Shown piece after piece: positions 38,959 to 48,345 of a DNA stretch of 64,000 nt (positions within the stretch are counted from its first letter, which is position 1; every line of letters begins with the position of its first letter). The notes under the pieces were generated by a model. It had not been told where the DNA came from. It did no database searches and was given only the letters and a program-made list of their open reading frames with translations. Location of the stretch: NCBI RefSeq assembly GCF_031884435.1, contig NZ_CP134779.1, positions 4,898,001 through 4,962,000 of the forward strand, written 5' to 3'. This DNA is from Bosea sp. 685 (GTDB lineage Bacteria > Pseudomonadota > Alphaproteobacteria > Rhizobiales > Beijerinckiaceae). A program made the translations under genes and the position numbers.

Positions 38959-41259
38959 CTAGACCGGAACCTTGAATTCGGCCGCGAGCGCCGCCAGTTG
39001 CGGCCGCAGGCTGGCGACTCCGTCCGGCGAGGCCAGCATCCAGTCGAGCCGCTCGCGCAGCCTCTCGACGTCGAGCGCGCGCAGCATGGCCTTGACCGGG
39101 CCGATCGAGGCCGCCGACATCGAGAAGGCGCGGTAGCCGAGGCCGATCAGTGCCATCGTCTCCAGGGGCTTGCCGCCCATCTCGCCGCAGACCGTGACCG
39201 GGCATTTCGCCTCGGAAGCCGCCTCGACGATGCTGCGCAACGCCCGCAAGGCGCTCACGCTCAGCGGATCGAAACGGTCGGCGACGCGCTTGTTCTCTCG
39301 GTCGGCCGCGAACAGGAACTGCATCAGGTCATTGGTGCCGATCGAGAGGAAATCGGCCTCCCGCGCGATCTCCGCCAGCTCGAAGAGCAGCGAGGGCACC
39401 TCGACCATGACACCGAGCTGGAGGCTGAGCGGCGGCGCATGGCCTTGCTTGGCCAGCATCGCCTGCTCGCGCCGGACAATCATGCGGGCGCGCTGGAACT
39501 CGTCGACGGTCGCGATCATCGGCAGCATGATCTTCATGTCGCGGCCAGCGCCGGCGCGCAGCAGCGCGCGCAGCTGCGCGCGCAGAAGCCGCGGCTTGTC
39601 CAGACCGATGCGGATGGCGCGCCAGCCCAGGGCCGGGTTCTCCTCCTCGACGCGCTCCATATAGGGCAGCACCTTGTCGCCGCCGATATCGAGCGTGCGG
39701 AAGGTCACGGGCCTGCCTTGCGCCTGGTCCAGCACGGCATTGTAGAGGGCCTGCTGCTCGCTGGTCGTCGGCATGTGCTCGGCGACCATGAATTGCAGTT
39801 CGGTGCGGAACAGGCCGATGCCCGAGGCCGCAGTCGCCTCGATATTGGGCATGTCGACGAGGAGCCCGGCATTGATCTGGAGCAGGATCGGGACGCCGTC
39901 CTTGGTGACGGCGGGCATGCTCTTGAGCTTGCGGTACTGCTCCTGCTTGCGGGCGCGCAAGCGCGCCTTGTCCTTATAGGCGTTCTCGACGTCGGGCTGC
40001 GGCCGGATCTGGACCTCGCCGGCCTGGCCGTCGACGATGACGGCGTCGCCCGCCTGGACGAGCGCGGTCGCGTTGACGATCTCGCCGACGGCCGGGATGC
40101 CGAGCGCGCGCGCCACGATGGCGATATGGCTGGTGGGGCCGCCCTCCTCCAGCACCAGGCCGCGCAGATTGGCGCGATCATAGTCGAGCAGCGCCGCAGG
40201 GCCCATCGAGCGTGCGATCAGGATGGCGTTCTCGGGCAGCTCCTCGCGGGCGACGCCGTTGGCCTTGCCCATCAGCGTGCGCAGCAGGCGGTTGGCGAGA
40301 TCGTCGAGATCGTGCAAGCGCTCGCGCAGATAAGGGTCGGTCTGGCGCAGCATCTTCGCGCGCGTGTCGGACTGGACGCGCTCGACGGCGGCCTCCGCCG
40401 TCAGGCCGGTCATCACGACCTCGCGCATGCGCCTGAGCCAGCCCTGGTCATGAGCGAACATGCGGAAGGTCTCGAGCACCTCCCTGTGCTCGCCGGTATG
40501 GGCGACGTCGCCGCGCTCGAGCAATTCATCGATCGAGGTGCGCATCTCGGCGATCGCGGCTTCGAGCCGCTTGACCTCGCTCGCCGGATTCTCGGCGATC
40601 AGGTTGGTGATGGCGACGCGCGGCTCGTGCAGCACGGCATGGCCAAGACCGACGCCATCGGCAAGCGAGACACCGATGCCATGGATCGGGCGGTCGAGGC
40701 CGATCGAGGCGCCGGGCGGCGCCAGCGATTTCAAGCCGCCGGCCGCGATCATCTCCGCCATGATCATGGCGGTGGTCTGCAGCGATTCGATCTCCTCCTC
40801 GCTGTAGAGCCGCGTCGCGCGGTTCTGGATGACGAGGACGCCCATGACCGCGCCGCCGCGCAGGATCGGCACGCCGAGGAAGGAGCGGTAGATCTCCTCG
40901 CCCGTCTCGGGGCGGTAGGAGAAGGCCGGGTGGTTTTGCGCGTCCGACAGCGCCAGCGGCTCGGCCTCGCGCGCGATCAGGCCAACGAGGCCCTCGCCGG
41001 CGCGCATCAAGGTGAGATGGACCGCCTCGCGGTTGAGGCCCTCGGTGGCGTAGAGTTCGAGCGAGCCGTCCTCACGCAGGACATAGACCGAGCAAACCTC
41101 GGCGACGAGATTGCCTGCGATCAGGACGACGAGCCGGTCCAGCCGCTCCTGCGGGCTGATCGACGCTGCCATCACCTCGCGGAGGCGGCGCAGCAGAACG
41201 CCTGGTCCTCCGAGAGCGCCTCGCATCAATCCCAGCCCTCCGCCCGCCTCCTCAGCCAT
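38959..41259 (-). CDS. ptsP: Phosphoenolpyruvate-protein phosphotransferase PtsP (EI-Ntr)
   Basis: The 766-residue protein has an N-terminal GAF domain (about 25-165, RLDRLVVLIAGNLVAEVCSV) followed by enzyme I domains: the phospho-His region EEGGPTSHIAIVARALGIPA and the PEP-binding barrel with FRTELQFM, LDIGGDKVLPY and SIGTNDLMQFLFAADR. It starts the nitrogen-related PTS chain (EI-Ntr to NPr to EIIA-Ntr), a regulatory phosphorelay linked to nitrogen and potassium balance. ATG 41259 is used; ATG 41226 (MRGALGGPGVLL) is also likely. It heads the prfA-prmC group. Confidence 0.94.
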   Translation of the reverse strand: MAEEAGGGLGLMRGALGGPGVLLRRLREVMAASISPQERLDRLVVLIAGNLVAEVCSVYVLREDGSLELYATEGLNREAVHLTLMRAGEGLVGLIAREAEPLALSDAQNHPAFSYRPETGEEIYRSFLGVPILRGGAVMGVLVIQNRATRLYSEEEIESLQTTAMIMAEMIAAGGLKSLAPPGASIGLDRPIHGIGVSLADGVGLGHAVLHEPRVAITNLIAENPASEVKRLEAAIAEMRTSIDELLERGDVAHTGEHREVLETFRMFAHDQGWLRRMREVVMTGLTAEAAVERVQSDTRAKMLRQTDPYLRERLHDLDDLANRLLRTLMGKANGVAREELPENAILIARSMGPAALLDYDRANLRGLVLEEGGPTSHIAIVARALGIPAVGEIVNATALVQAGDAVIVDGQAGEVQIRPQPDVENAYKDKARLRARKQEQYRKLKSMPAVTKDGVPILLQINAGLLVDMPNIEATAASGIGLFRTELQFMVAEHMPTTSEQQALYNAVLDQAQGRPVTFRTLDIGGDKVLPYMERVEEENPALGWRAIRIGLDKPRLLRAQLRALLRAGAGRDMKIMLPMIATVDEFQRARMIVRREQAMLAKQGHAPPLSLQLGVMVEVPSLLFELAEIAREADFLSIGTNDLMQFLFAADRENKRVADRFDPLSVSALRALRSIVEAASEAKCPVTVCGEMGGKPLETMALIGLGYRAFSMSAASIGPVKAMLRALDVERLRERLDWMLASPDGVASLRPQLAALAAEFKVPV

Positions 41260-41423
41260 TGCGGCCGATGTCCATCGCAGACCTGACACCTGTCGTGGCC
41301 GAGTCGCAAGCGAACCTCGGTTCCAGCCGCTTCTAGCGAGGCAAGGGCCTGTTCGGCAAGGGCCGTGCGCCGTGGCAGGGCCTTATCTTCGGCAAATCGT
41401 CAGTTCCGTGGCAAGAGCAGGAT

Positions 41424-41450
41424 GCGAAAAAGTGGGAACCGGTTTTTCGC
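41424..41450. repeat. Intergenic repeat, type F (copy 2)
   Basis: GCGAAAAAGTGGGAACCGG followed by TTTTTCGC makes a hairpin around the AACCGGT core also present in the element at 21812-21913. It is in the 277-bp gap between ptsP and otsA, which otherwise holds the long hairpin at 41491-41527 and no gene. Confidence 0.5.
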
Positions 41451-41490
41451 ATTAATCCAGCTCTCACTCTTGGATGAGAGACGGATTCAG

Positions 41491-41527
41491 ATTTCAGACG
41501 GGATCACTCTGTGATCCCGTCTGAAAT
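41491..41527. repeat. Perfect 17-bp inverted repeat
   Basis: ATTTCAGACGGGATCAC and its exact inverse are separated by three bases (TCT). The hairpin lies 10 bases after the otsA stop codon on the minus strand. It lacks a following U-tract, so it may be an mRNA-end stabiliser or a repeat rather than a classic terminator. Confidence 0.8.
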
Positions 41528-41536
41528 CATCCGGCT

Positions 41537-43138
41537 CTAGGCCGGTCCAGGCGCGGCGCCGTCGCGCGCCGGCGTGGCGGCGACGGCGGGTTTCACCGAA
41601 GCCCCGCCTTTCGGCTTCGGCACCGGCGGGGCCGCTTCCCCCTTCCCTCGGCTCTTCACATCGGGCTGGGGAGCCGGCTTCACGAGCTGTAGTCTGGGCG
41701 CGGCTTTTTTCGACGCGCTGCGCTTCGGCCCGGATTTCGGAGCGTTGTCCTGGACGGGTGCCTCGATACCCGAGAGCGCATCGAGATAGCACTGCGTCCA
41801 CCAGCCAATATCGGTCGCGTCGATGATCTCGTAGAGGCGCTCGAACCGGCGAATGCGCTCGGATTTGGGCATGGCGAGCGCGGTGCGGATCGCCTCGGCG
41901 ACCTCATGGGTGTCGTAGGGGTTGACGATCAGCGCCTCGCCCATCTGCTGCGCCGCGCCGGCGAAGCGCGACAGCACAAGCACACCGGGATCGGCGGGAT
42001 CCTGCGCTGCGATATATTCCTTGGCGACGAGATTCATGCCGTCACGCATCGGCGTCACCAGCCCGACCTGGGCACGCCGGTAGAACCCCGCCAGCGCATT
42101 GCGCGAATAGGCCTTCTTGACCACGCGGATCGGCGTCCAGTCGAACTCGCCGAGTGCGGCGTTGAGGCGGCCCGCGGTTTCGTCCGACTGACGGTCGAGC
42201 TCGGCATATTCGGGCACGTCGGTACGCGAGGGCGGCGCGATCTGCAGCATGCCGACCCGGCCACGATGCTCGGGATGGCTGCGCAGGAATTGTCCGAACG
42301 CCTCCAGACGCTGGACGATGCCCTTGGAATAGTCGAGCCGATCGACGCCGATGACGAGCTTGCGGGCGCCCAGCGATTCCCTGGTGGCCTTGATCGGACG
42401 CGTCGCCGCCCGCTCTGAGGCCGCGGCGAGCTTGCGGAAGGCCTCGACATCGATGCCGATCGGGAAGGCCTGCACTGTGGTTTCGCGGCGGCCCATCCTG
42501 ACCTTGCCGCCTTCTACCCTCGCGCCGCAGAGCGAGACCAGGCCGCTGATCAGATTGCGGACATCGACCTGCGTCTGCACGCCGACGAGATCATAGGCGC
42601 CCAGCGTGCTGATCAGCGTGGCGCTGAAGGGCAGCGCGCCGAAAACCTCCGCCGGAGGCCAGGGAATGTGATGGAAGTAGCCGATCCGGTTGGTCACGCC
42701 GCGCCGGCGCAGTTCGGCGGCCAGCGGGATCAGGTGATAATCGTGGATCCAGATCAGATCATCGGGCTTCAGCAGCGGGATGAGCGCCTTGGCGAAGCGG
42801 CGGTTGACCGCGAGATAGCCGGCATAATCCGTGCGTGAGAACTCCGTCAGGCCGAGCCGGTAGTGCATGTTGGGCCAGAGCGCCCGGTTCGAGAAACCGA
42901 GATAATAGGACTGGCGCTCGCTCTCGCTGAGATCCGTGACCGCATAGGTCACCTTGCCGCGCTGGACCGTGCGGACAGCCTGGCCACCGGCGGCGTCATT
43001 GACCTCGCCGCTCCAGCCGAACCAGAGCCCGCCCCGTTTCTCCAGCGCCTCGCGCAGCGCCACCGCTAATCCCCCTGCCGCCGCTTTTTCGTGACGATCC
43101 GGAATGGTGACGCGATTCGAGACGATGACGAGACGCAT
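41537..43138 (-). CDS. otsA: Trehalose-6-phosphate synthase
   Basis: The 533-residue GT20 enzyme couples UDP-glucose and glucose-6-phosphate. Conserved parts include [12 protein letters not shown], the glucose-6-phosphate loop region with [46 protein letters not shown] and [13 protein letters not shown]. The catalytic core ends near residue 460; a 70-residue tail rich in Lys, Pro and Ala (from [20 protein letters not shown]) is extra. ATG 43138 is the natural start (MRLVIVSN). It is divergent from otsB, and a stress-type promoter motif lies between them. Trehalose protects against desiccation and osmotic stress. Confidence 0.95.
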   Translation of the reverse strand: MRLVIVSNRVTIPDRHEKAAAGGLAVALREALEKRGGLWFGWSGEVNDAAGGQAVRTVQRGKVTYAVTDLSESERQSYYLGFSNRALWPNMHYRLGLTEFSRTDYAGYLAVNRRFAKALIPLLKPDDLIWIHDYHLIPLAAELRRRGVTNRIGYFHHIPWPPAEVFGALPFSATLISTLGAYDLVGVQTQVDVRNLISGLVSLCGARVEGGKVRMGRRETTVQAFPIGIDVEAFRKLAAASERAATRPIKATRESLGARKLVIGVDRLDYSKGIVQRLEAFGQFLRSHPEHRGRVGMLQIAPPSRTDVPEYAELDRQSDETAGRLNAALGEFDWTPIRVVKKAYSRNALAGFYRRAQVGLVTPMRDGMNLVAKEYIAAQDPADPGVLVLSRFAGAAQQMGEALIVNPYDTHEVAEAIRTALAMPKSERIRRFERLYEIIDATDIGWWTQCYLDALSGIEAPVQDNAPKSGPKRSASKKAAPRLQLVKPAPQPDVKSRGKGEAAPPVPKPKGGASVKPAVAATPARDGAAPGPA

Positions 43139-43197
43139 GGCGCGACAGCTCTCCTTTTGAATTGCGACCGGTCGCCAGAATTTCGACACCGGCGGCA

Positions 43198-43230
43198 GGA
43201 ACAGAACGCGGCTGAGCACGTAATGTTTCC
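43198..43230. promoter_or_regulatory. Overlapping divergent EcfG-type stress promoter motifs
   Basis: Plus strand: GGAAC (43198-43202)-N16-CGTA. Minus strand, toward otsA: GAAAC (43225-43229)-N16-CGTT (43205-43208). The general-stress sigma factor EcfG of alphaproteobacteria recognises GGAAC-N16/17-CGTT. Both motifs differ from consensus by one base. The minus-strand motif is about 65 bp before the otsA ATG, a suitable distance. Confidence 0.4.
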
Positions 43231-43369
43231 AGGGCCTCCGTCTTCGCCGATGGCGAAGCGGTGGCAACGTCACGTCGAGATCGTGACGGCAACGCGAAGC
43301 TGGACAATAAATGTGGCGAGTTCACGAACCGAGTCACGATCCGCGGGGCATGCCAGCGCTTCGGTATAA

Positions 43370-43394
43370 GGAACGCTCAAGCTGAAGGGCCGTG
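43370..43394 (+). promoter_or_regulatory. Candidate EcfG-type promoter of otsB
   Basis: GGAAC (43370-43374)-N16-CGTG (43391-43394) fits the general-stress consensus GGAAC-N16/17-CGTT except for one base and lies about 35 bp before ATG 43428. It is only possible if translation starts at 43428, not at GTG 43392. Confidence 0.4.
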
Positions 43395-43427
43395 TTTTCG
43401 CCCGACTCATGGCTCAGACAGACAAAG

Positions 43428-44219
43428 ATGATGACACTGACCGAAACTGAATTGCTTCACGATATCCGCGACATCGCTCCCGCGGATTCCGAGATCGCTC
43501 TGTTTCTCGACTTCGACGGTACGCTTGTCGAAATCGCACCCGTGCCCGACGCCGTGCAGCTCGACCGACAGGTCGCTCCGGCGCTGGAATCCTTGCGCGC
43601 CTTGCTCGGCGGGGCGCTGGCGCTCGTCTCCGGCAGGCCCGTCAGCTTTCTCGACGAGGTTCTCGCGCCCTATCGATTCGATGCCGCAGGGCTGCATGGC
43701 GCGCAAATTCGGGTCGATGGCGAAATCCGCTCGCAGTCCGCGGTGCCCGACGCGATGCGCGAGGCGACACGCGATCTGGTGCGCTTCGCCAACAGCCATG
43801 TCGGCATCATCGTTGAGGACAAGCATATTTCCATCGCCGTGCACTGGCGGCTTGCGCCCACGCTGAAGGACGAAGCACTGGATCTGATCCGCACGATTGC
43901 CGCCCGTATGGGGCCGGCGGTCCGCCTCCAGGAAGGCAAATCGGTAGCCGAGCTGGTTCCCGCCGGCGCCAGCAAGGGTGGCGCCATCGTGGAACTGATG
44001 CAGACCGCGCCCTATGCCGGGCGCAGGCCCGTCTTCATCGGCGACGACATCACCGACGAGGCCGGTTTCAAGGCCGTGAACGCATTGGGCGGGCTCTCGA
44101 TCCGGATCGGCGACGGCGAGACCTGCGCCGCGCACCGCATTGCCTCGCCGACCGCCCTGCGCACGATCCTTCTCACCGCGGCCGAACACGGCCGTCTGAC
44201 CGCTTCCAGCTTCTCATAA
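43428..44219 (+). CDS. otsB: Trehalose-6-phosphate phosphatase
   Basis: The 263-residue HAD-family phosphatase has the nucleophile motif I LFLDFDGTLVEIAP (about 26-39), motif II in LALVSGRPVSFLDEVL, and the late acidic motif FIGDDITDEAGFKAV. It dephosphorylates trehalose-6-phosphate made by OtsA. ATG 43428 is preferred over the longer GTG 43392. The next gene (GH15) starts eight bases after the stop, so the two form an operon divergent from otsA. Confidence 0.93.
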   Translation: MMTLTETELLHDIRDIAPADSEIALFLDFDGTLVEIAPVPDAVQLDRQVAPALESLRALLGGALALVSGRPVSFLDEVLAPYRFDAAGLHGAQIRVDGEIRSQSAVPDAMREATRDLVRFANSHVGIIVEDKHISIAVHWRLAPTLKDEALDLIRTIAARMGPAVRLQEGKSVAELVPAGASKGGAIVELMQTAPYAGRRPVFIGDDITDEAGFKAVNALGGLSIRIGDGETCAAHRIASPTALRTILLTAAEHGRLTASSFS

Positions 44220-44227
44220 GGTTATCG

Positions 44228-46069
44228 ATGACAGTTTCGACGACGATCGCGGGACGGAACTCCGTCTCGCTCGACCTCGGCGTGATCGGCAATTGCTCGA
44301 TCGCCGCGCTGATCGACCGGCGCGCCCGCATCGTCTGGGGCTGCTTCCCGCGCTTCGACCGCGACCCGGTGTTCTGCGCGCTGATCGACAACCAGCCGGA
44401 TGATGACGGAGCGATGCCGAAGAAAGGCGTCTTCGCGATCGAGCTCGTCGGAATGACGCGCTGCGAGCAAAATTATCTCGACAACACCGCGATCCTGTCC
44501 TCCGTCCTGTCTGACGATCAGGGCAACGCCATCGAGATCCTCGATTTCGCGCCGCGTTTCGTGCGCTTTGAGCGCTTCTTCCGGCCACCGCAGCTGGTGC
44601 GGCGGGTCAGGCGAATCTCGGGCCGGCCGCGCATCCGCGTCGTGCTGAAGCCCTGTCTGGGCCTCGGCGAGGAGCCCGACGAGATCACGCGCGGCTCCAA
44701 CCATGTCCGCTTCGTCGGCGCCGACCAGACCATCCGCCTGACCACCGACGCGCCGGTCTCCTATGTCGTCGACAGCATTCCCTTCGCGGTCGACCGGCCG
44801 TTCTCCTTCTTCATCGGCTCGGACGAGGCGCTGCGCGCCGAGATCGAGACGACCTCGCGCGAATTCCTGGACAAGACCACCGATTACTGGCGCGACTGGG
44901 TGCGCTCGCTTTCGATCCCGTTCGATTGGCAAAAAGAGGTGATCCGTGCCGCGATCACGCTGAAGCTCTGCTCCTTCGAGGAGAGCGGCGCGATCGTCGC
45001 CGCGCTCACCACCTCGATCCCCGAGGCGCCCGGCACGCAGCGCAACTGGGACTATCGCTTCTGCTGGCTGCGCGACGCCTATTTCGTCGTCCATGCGCTC
45101 AACCGCCTGGGCACGACGCGGACGATGGAGGATTATCTCGGCTTCATCACCAATATCGTCGACACCTTCACCGAAAGCGGGGCCGAGCATCTGCCGCCGC
45201 TCTACCCGATCACGCGCAGCGGCACGCTGGACGAGTTCGAGGCGCCCAATCTCTCGGGCTACCGCGGCCACCAGCCGGTGCGCTTCGGCAATGGCGCGGC
45301 GACGCAGATCCAGAACGACGGCTACGGCGCGGTCGTGCTCGCGGCGACACATTCCTTCTTCGACCAGCGCCTGATCCAGCCCGGCAAGGACACGCTCTTC
45401 GCTCAGCTCGAGCGCATGGGCGAGCTCGCCATCACCTATTTCGACAAGCCCGATGCCGGCCCCTGGGAGCTGCGCGAAAGGCAGGTGGTGCACTCCTTCT
45501 CCAGCGTGATGTGCTGGGCAGCCTGCGACCGGCTCGCCCGCATCGCCGGCACGCTCGGCCGGGCCGACCGCAAGGAGTATTGGAGAACCGAGGCCAAGCG
45601 CTTGAAGGGCATCATCGGCGAACGGATCTGGAACGAGGAGAAGGGCCATTTCGTCTCGACCTTCGACGGAACGGAGCTCGACGCGACGCTCTTGCTCTTC
45701 GCCGAGCTCGGCTTCGTCAAGGCCGACGATCCGCGCTATATCGCGACCGTTGAGGCGATCGGCCGTGATCTCACGCGCGGCGACCTGCTGCTGCGCTATG
45801 CGACGCAGGACGATTTCGGCTTCATGCACACCGGCTTCCTGATCTGCGCCTTCTGGTATGTCGATGCGCTCTACGCCATCGGCCGGGTCGACGAGGCCAA
45901 GGAGCTGTTCGGCCGCATCCTGAAGCGGCGCAACAGCTTTGGCCTGCTCTCGGAGGACGCCGACCTCGCCACGGGTGAGCTCTGGGGCAATTTCCCGCAG
46001 ACCTATTCGATGGTCGGGCTGATCAACTCGGCGATGCGGCTCAGCCGGAACTGGGAAGAGGCGTTCTGA
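44228..46069 (+). CDS. Glycoside hydrolase family 15 protein (glucoamylase/trehalase-like)
   Basis: The 613-residue protein has the two-domain GH15 plan: N-terminal beta domain (DLGVIGNCSIAALIDRRARI) and an (alpha/alpha)6 barrel with NWDYRFCWLRDAYF, a catalytic acid Glu in GPWELRE (about 415) and the catalytic base region LLSEDADLATGELWGNFPQT (about 575-595). Relatives hydrolyse maltodextrins or trehalose. Being paired with otsB, it may turn over trehalose or supply glucose, but substrate is undetermined. No signal peptide is seen, so it is cytoplasmic. Confidence 0.9.
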   Translation: MTVSTTIAGRNSVSLDLGVIGNCSIAALIDRRARIVWGCFPRFDRDPVFCALIDNQPDDDGAMPKKGVFAIELVGMTRCEQNYLDNTAILSSVLSDDQGNAIEILDFAPRFVRFERFFRPPQLVRRVRRISGRPRIRVVLKPCLGLGEEPDEITRGSNHVRFVGADQTIRLTTDAPVSYVVDSIPFAVDRPFSFFIGSDEALRAEIETTSREFLDKTTDYWRDWVRSLSIPFDWQKEVIRAAITLKLCSFEESGAIVAALTTSIPEAPGTQRNWDYRFCWLRDAYFVVHALNRLGTTRTMEDYLGFITNIVDTFTESGAEHLPPLYPITRSGTLDEFEAPNLSGYRGHQPVRFGNGAATQIQNDGYGAVVLAATHSFFDQRLIQPGKDTLFAQLERMGELAITYFDKPDAGPWELRERQVVHSFSSVMCWAACDRLARIAGTLGRADRKEYWRTEAKRLKGIIGERIWNEEKGHFVSTFDGTELDATLLLFAELGFVKADDPRYIATVEAIGRDLTRGDLLLRYATQDDFGFMHTGFLICAFWYVDALYAIGRVDEAKELFGRILKRRNSFGLLSEDADLATGELWGNFPQTYSMVGLINSAMRLSRNWEEAF

Positions 46070-46097
46070 GGAGCGCACTCTTCTGTATAGCGCGCCC

Positions 46098-46190
46098 CGT
46101 CATGCTCGGGCTTGTCCCGAGCATCCACGTCTTGAACACAGCCCATGATCAGCGAAGACGTGGATGGTCGGGACAAGCCCGACCATAACG
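46098..46190. repeat. Palindromic intergenic repeat, type B (copy 2)
   Basis: CGTCATGCTCGGGCTTGTCC...GCATCCACGTCTTGAACAC...CGAAGACGTGGATGGTCGGGAC...: the same parts in the same order as 5267-5354, here with better symmetry. It lies between the convergent GH15 and M20 genes. Confidence 0.8.
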
Positions 46191-46204
46191 GCAATGGCGC
46201 GGGC

Positions 46205-47413
46205 TCACTCCATCCTGGCCGCGGTCCGCATCACCGCCAGCGCCAGGACCTGCGCGGCCGGCACGATGCTTTCGACCTCCAGGAACTCATCGGGCGTATG
46301 GGCCAGGCCGCCGATCGGACCGACGCTGCACAGGGTCGGGCAGCCCTGCGCGGCGGTGAAGCCCGAATCGGCGCAGCCGCCGGTGAACTCGGCGGCGACG
46401 CTGATGCCGAAACCCGCCGCCGCATCGCGATAGGCCTCGAACAGCACAGCCGATTCGGACGAACGCTCCAGCGGCACGAACTCGCCCTTGATGGCCAGGG
46501 CTCCGGTCGCACCGGGCACCACCGGCGTCTCGACGATGGTTTTGATCGCGCCGACCAACTCGTCGCGCTGGGCAGCCGTGACATAGCGCAGGTCGATCTC
46601 GCACCAGGCATGGGGCGCGATGGTGTTGACGGTCTGGCCGCCGCCGATCAATCCGACATTGACGGTGACGCCGCGCTCCAGATCGGTGAGGCCCTGAAGC
46701 CTGGGGATCTTGTGACCGAGATCGACGATGGCCGAGATGCCCTTGTCGTAATTCGCGCCGGAATGGGCGGCCTTGCCGGTGAATTCGGCGCGCATGAAGA
46801 CGCCGCCTTTGCGACCCGAGGTGATCGACTGCTTCTGATCGCGGCTGAATTCGGTGCCGGCAGGCAGGCGGCTCGGCTCGGCGTTGAAGACGCAGCGCGC
46901 CTCGCGGGCGGCGGCCTCGATGATCGGCCGCGAGGATGGCGAGGCGATCTCCTCGTCGCTCGTCGTCAGCATCATGAGCGGCGCGGAGAGCCCGCCGCAT
47001 TCGGCGAAGGCGGCCGCCACGAAAGCCTCGATGACAAGGCCAGCCTTCATATCGGCGACGCCTGGCCCATAGGCCCGGCCGCCCTTGATGGTGAAGGGCC
47101 GGCGTGTCGGCTCGCCTTGCGGGAAGACGGTATCGCGATGGCCGAGCAGCAGCACCGGGCGCTGGTCATTGGCCGAAGGATTGGGCAGGCGCGCCTTGAC
47201 GGCGTCGCCATAGCGGGCATCCGGCACGATCTCGACGACGAGCCCGTTCGCCTCATGGAAGCGCGCCAGCACCTGCCCTGCCCGGTCGACGCCGGCCTTG
47301 TCGTAGGAGCCTGAATCGGTGTCGACCATCTCGCGCAACAGCGCGACCATCGCCTCCTTGCGGCTGGCGAGCCAGGCCGTGACCTTCGCTTCCTCAGGCG
47401 TCAAATCGCTCAT
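46205..47413 (-). CDS. M20 family metallopeptidase (carboxypeptidase G2-like)
   Basis: The 402-residue protein has the dizinc ligands of the M20 family: His92 and Asp94 in LLGHRDTVFP, GPGVADMKAGL, TSDEEIASPSSRP (catalytic and metal acids), the NAEPS loop, and the final His in GLAHTPDEF. The smaller dimerisation domain spans about 205-310. The closest recognised type is glutamate carboxypeptidase (CPG2), which removes C-terminal glutamate; other acyl-amino acid substrates are possible. No signal peptide is seen. It is monocistronic. Confidence 0.88.
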   Translation of the reverse strand: MSDLTPEEAKVTAWLASRKEAMVALLREMVDTDSGSYDKAGVDRAGQVLARFHEANGLVVEIVPDARYGDAVKARLPNPSANDQRPVLLLGHRDTVFPQGEPTRRPFTIKGGRAYGPGVADMKAGLVIEAFVAAAFAECGGLSAPLMMLTTSDEEIASPSSRPIIEAAAREARCVFNAEPSRLPAGTEFSRDQKQSITSGRKGGVFMRAEFTGKAAHSGANYDKGISAIVDLGHKIPRLQGLTDLERGVTVNVGLIGGGQTVNTIAPHAWCEIDLRYVTAAQRDELVGAIKTIVETPVVPGATGALAIKGEFVPLERSSESAVLFEAYRDAAAGFGISVAAEFTGGCADSGFTAAQGCPTLCSVGPIGGLAHTPDEFLEVESIVPAAQVLALAVMRTAARME

Positions 47414-47556
47414 CGCGCATACTCACATTCGTTCCAGGCGGGACAATGTTGCGAACTTAATCAACGGCGACGCGCAACGATAGAACGAGCTTCGCGACGC
47501 GGCGGCGATGTCGGCGTTCGAGGAGGAGGCAGTTTGCGCGATCAAACGCCAAGGCC

Positions 47557-48189
47557 TCAGCGCCGGGCTTCCATCGCCATGCGCAGGGCAAAACCGGCAA
47601 GCACAGTGCCCATCAGCCAGCGCTGCACCAAGGACCAGAACGGCCGGGTCCGCAGGAACAGCGCGATGCTGCCGGCGGCAAGGGTGATCAGCGTGTTCAC
47701 GCTGAGGCTGACCGCAATCTGGATGAAGCCGAGCATGATCGACTGCGCCAGCACGCTGCCGGCGGCGGGATCGATGAATTGCGGCAGCAGCGCCAGATAG
47801 AACACCGCGATCTTGGGATTGAGCAGGCTGGTCAGGAAGCCCATCGCGAAGAGCTTGCGCGGGCCGTCGGGCGCGAGTTCGCGCACATGAAAGGGCGAGC
47901 GGCCACCGGGCTTCAGCGACTGCCAGGCGAGATAGAGAAGGTAAGCGACGCCCGCGAGCCGAAGCGCATCATAGGCGAACGGCACCGCCAGGACGAAGGC
48001 AGTGATGCCGAAAGCGGCACAGAACACATAAAACAGAAAGCCGAGCGCGATGCCGCCAAGCGAGATCAGGCCCGCGCCGGGTCCCTGCGAGATCGAACGG
48101 GAAATCAGGTAGATCATGTTCGGGCCGGGCGTCAGCACCATGCCGAAGGCCAGGAGCACGAAAGCAAGCAGGTTGTGAATCTCGGGCAT
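47557..48189 (-). CDS. LysE/RhtB family amino acid exporter
   Basis: The 210-residue membrane protein has about six hydrophobic helices and the family start LLAFVLLAFGMVLTPGPNMIYLISRSISQGP, where the TPGPN motif is diagnostic, and KLFAMGFLTSLLNPKIAVFYL in the middle. It exports amino acids or related compounds across the inner membrane. ATG 48189 is used because the preceding open frame has no membrane or LysE character. The substrate is unknown. Confidence 0.92.
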   Translation of the reverse strand: MPEIHNLLAFVLLAFGMVLTPGPNMIYLISRSISQGPGAGLISLGGIALGFLFYVFCAAFGITAFVLAVPFAYDALRLAGVAYLLYLAWQSLKPGGRSPFHVRELAPDGPRKLFAMGFLTSLLNPKIAVFYLALLPQFIDPAAGSVLAQSIMLGFIQIAVSLSVNTLITLAAGSIALFLRTRPFWSLVQRWLMGTVLAGFALRMAMEARR

Positions 48190-48345
48190 GAAACCGCTCC
48201 AGCAATGGCGCGCACCATGCCCGCATCCAGCTAGCCCCGACAATCGCCCGGCGACGCGCCCCTCTTATGCCGTGCAAGCGCAGGTCTGCCGCGCAAGCGT
48301 GAGACGCGCCGGCGCGTGATCGCGAGTGGCACGGCCGAACTCCGC

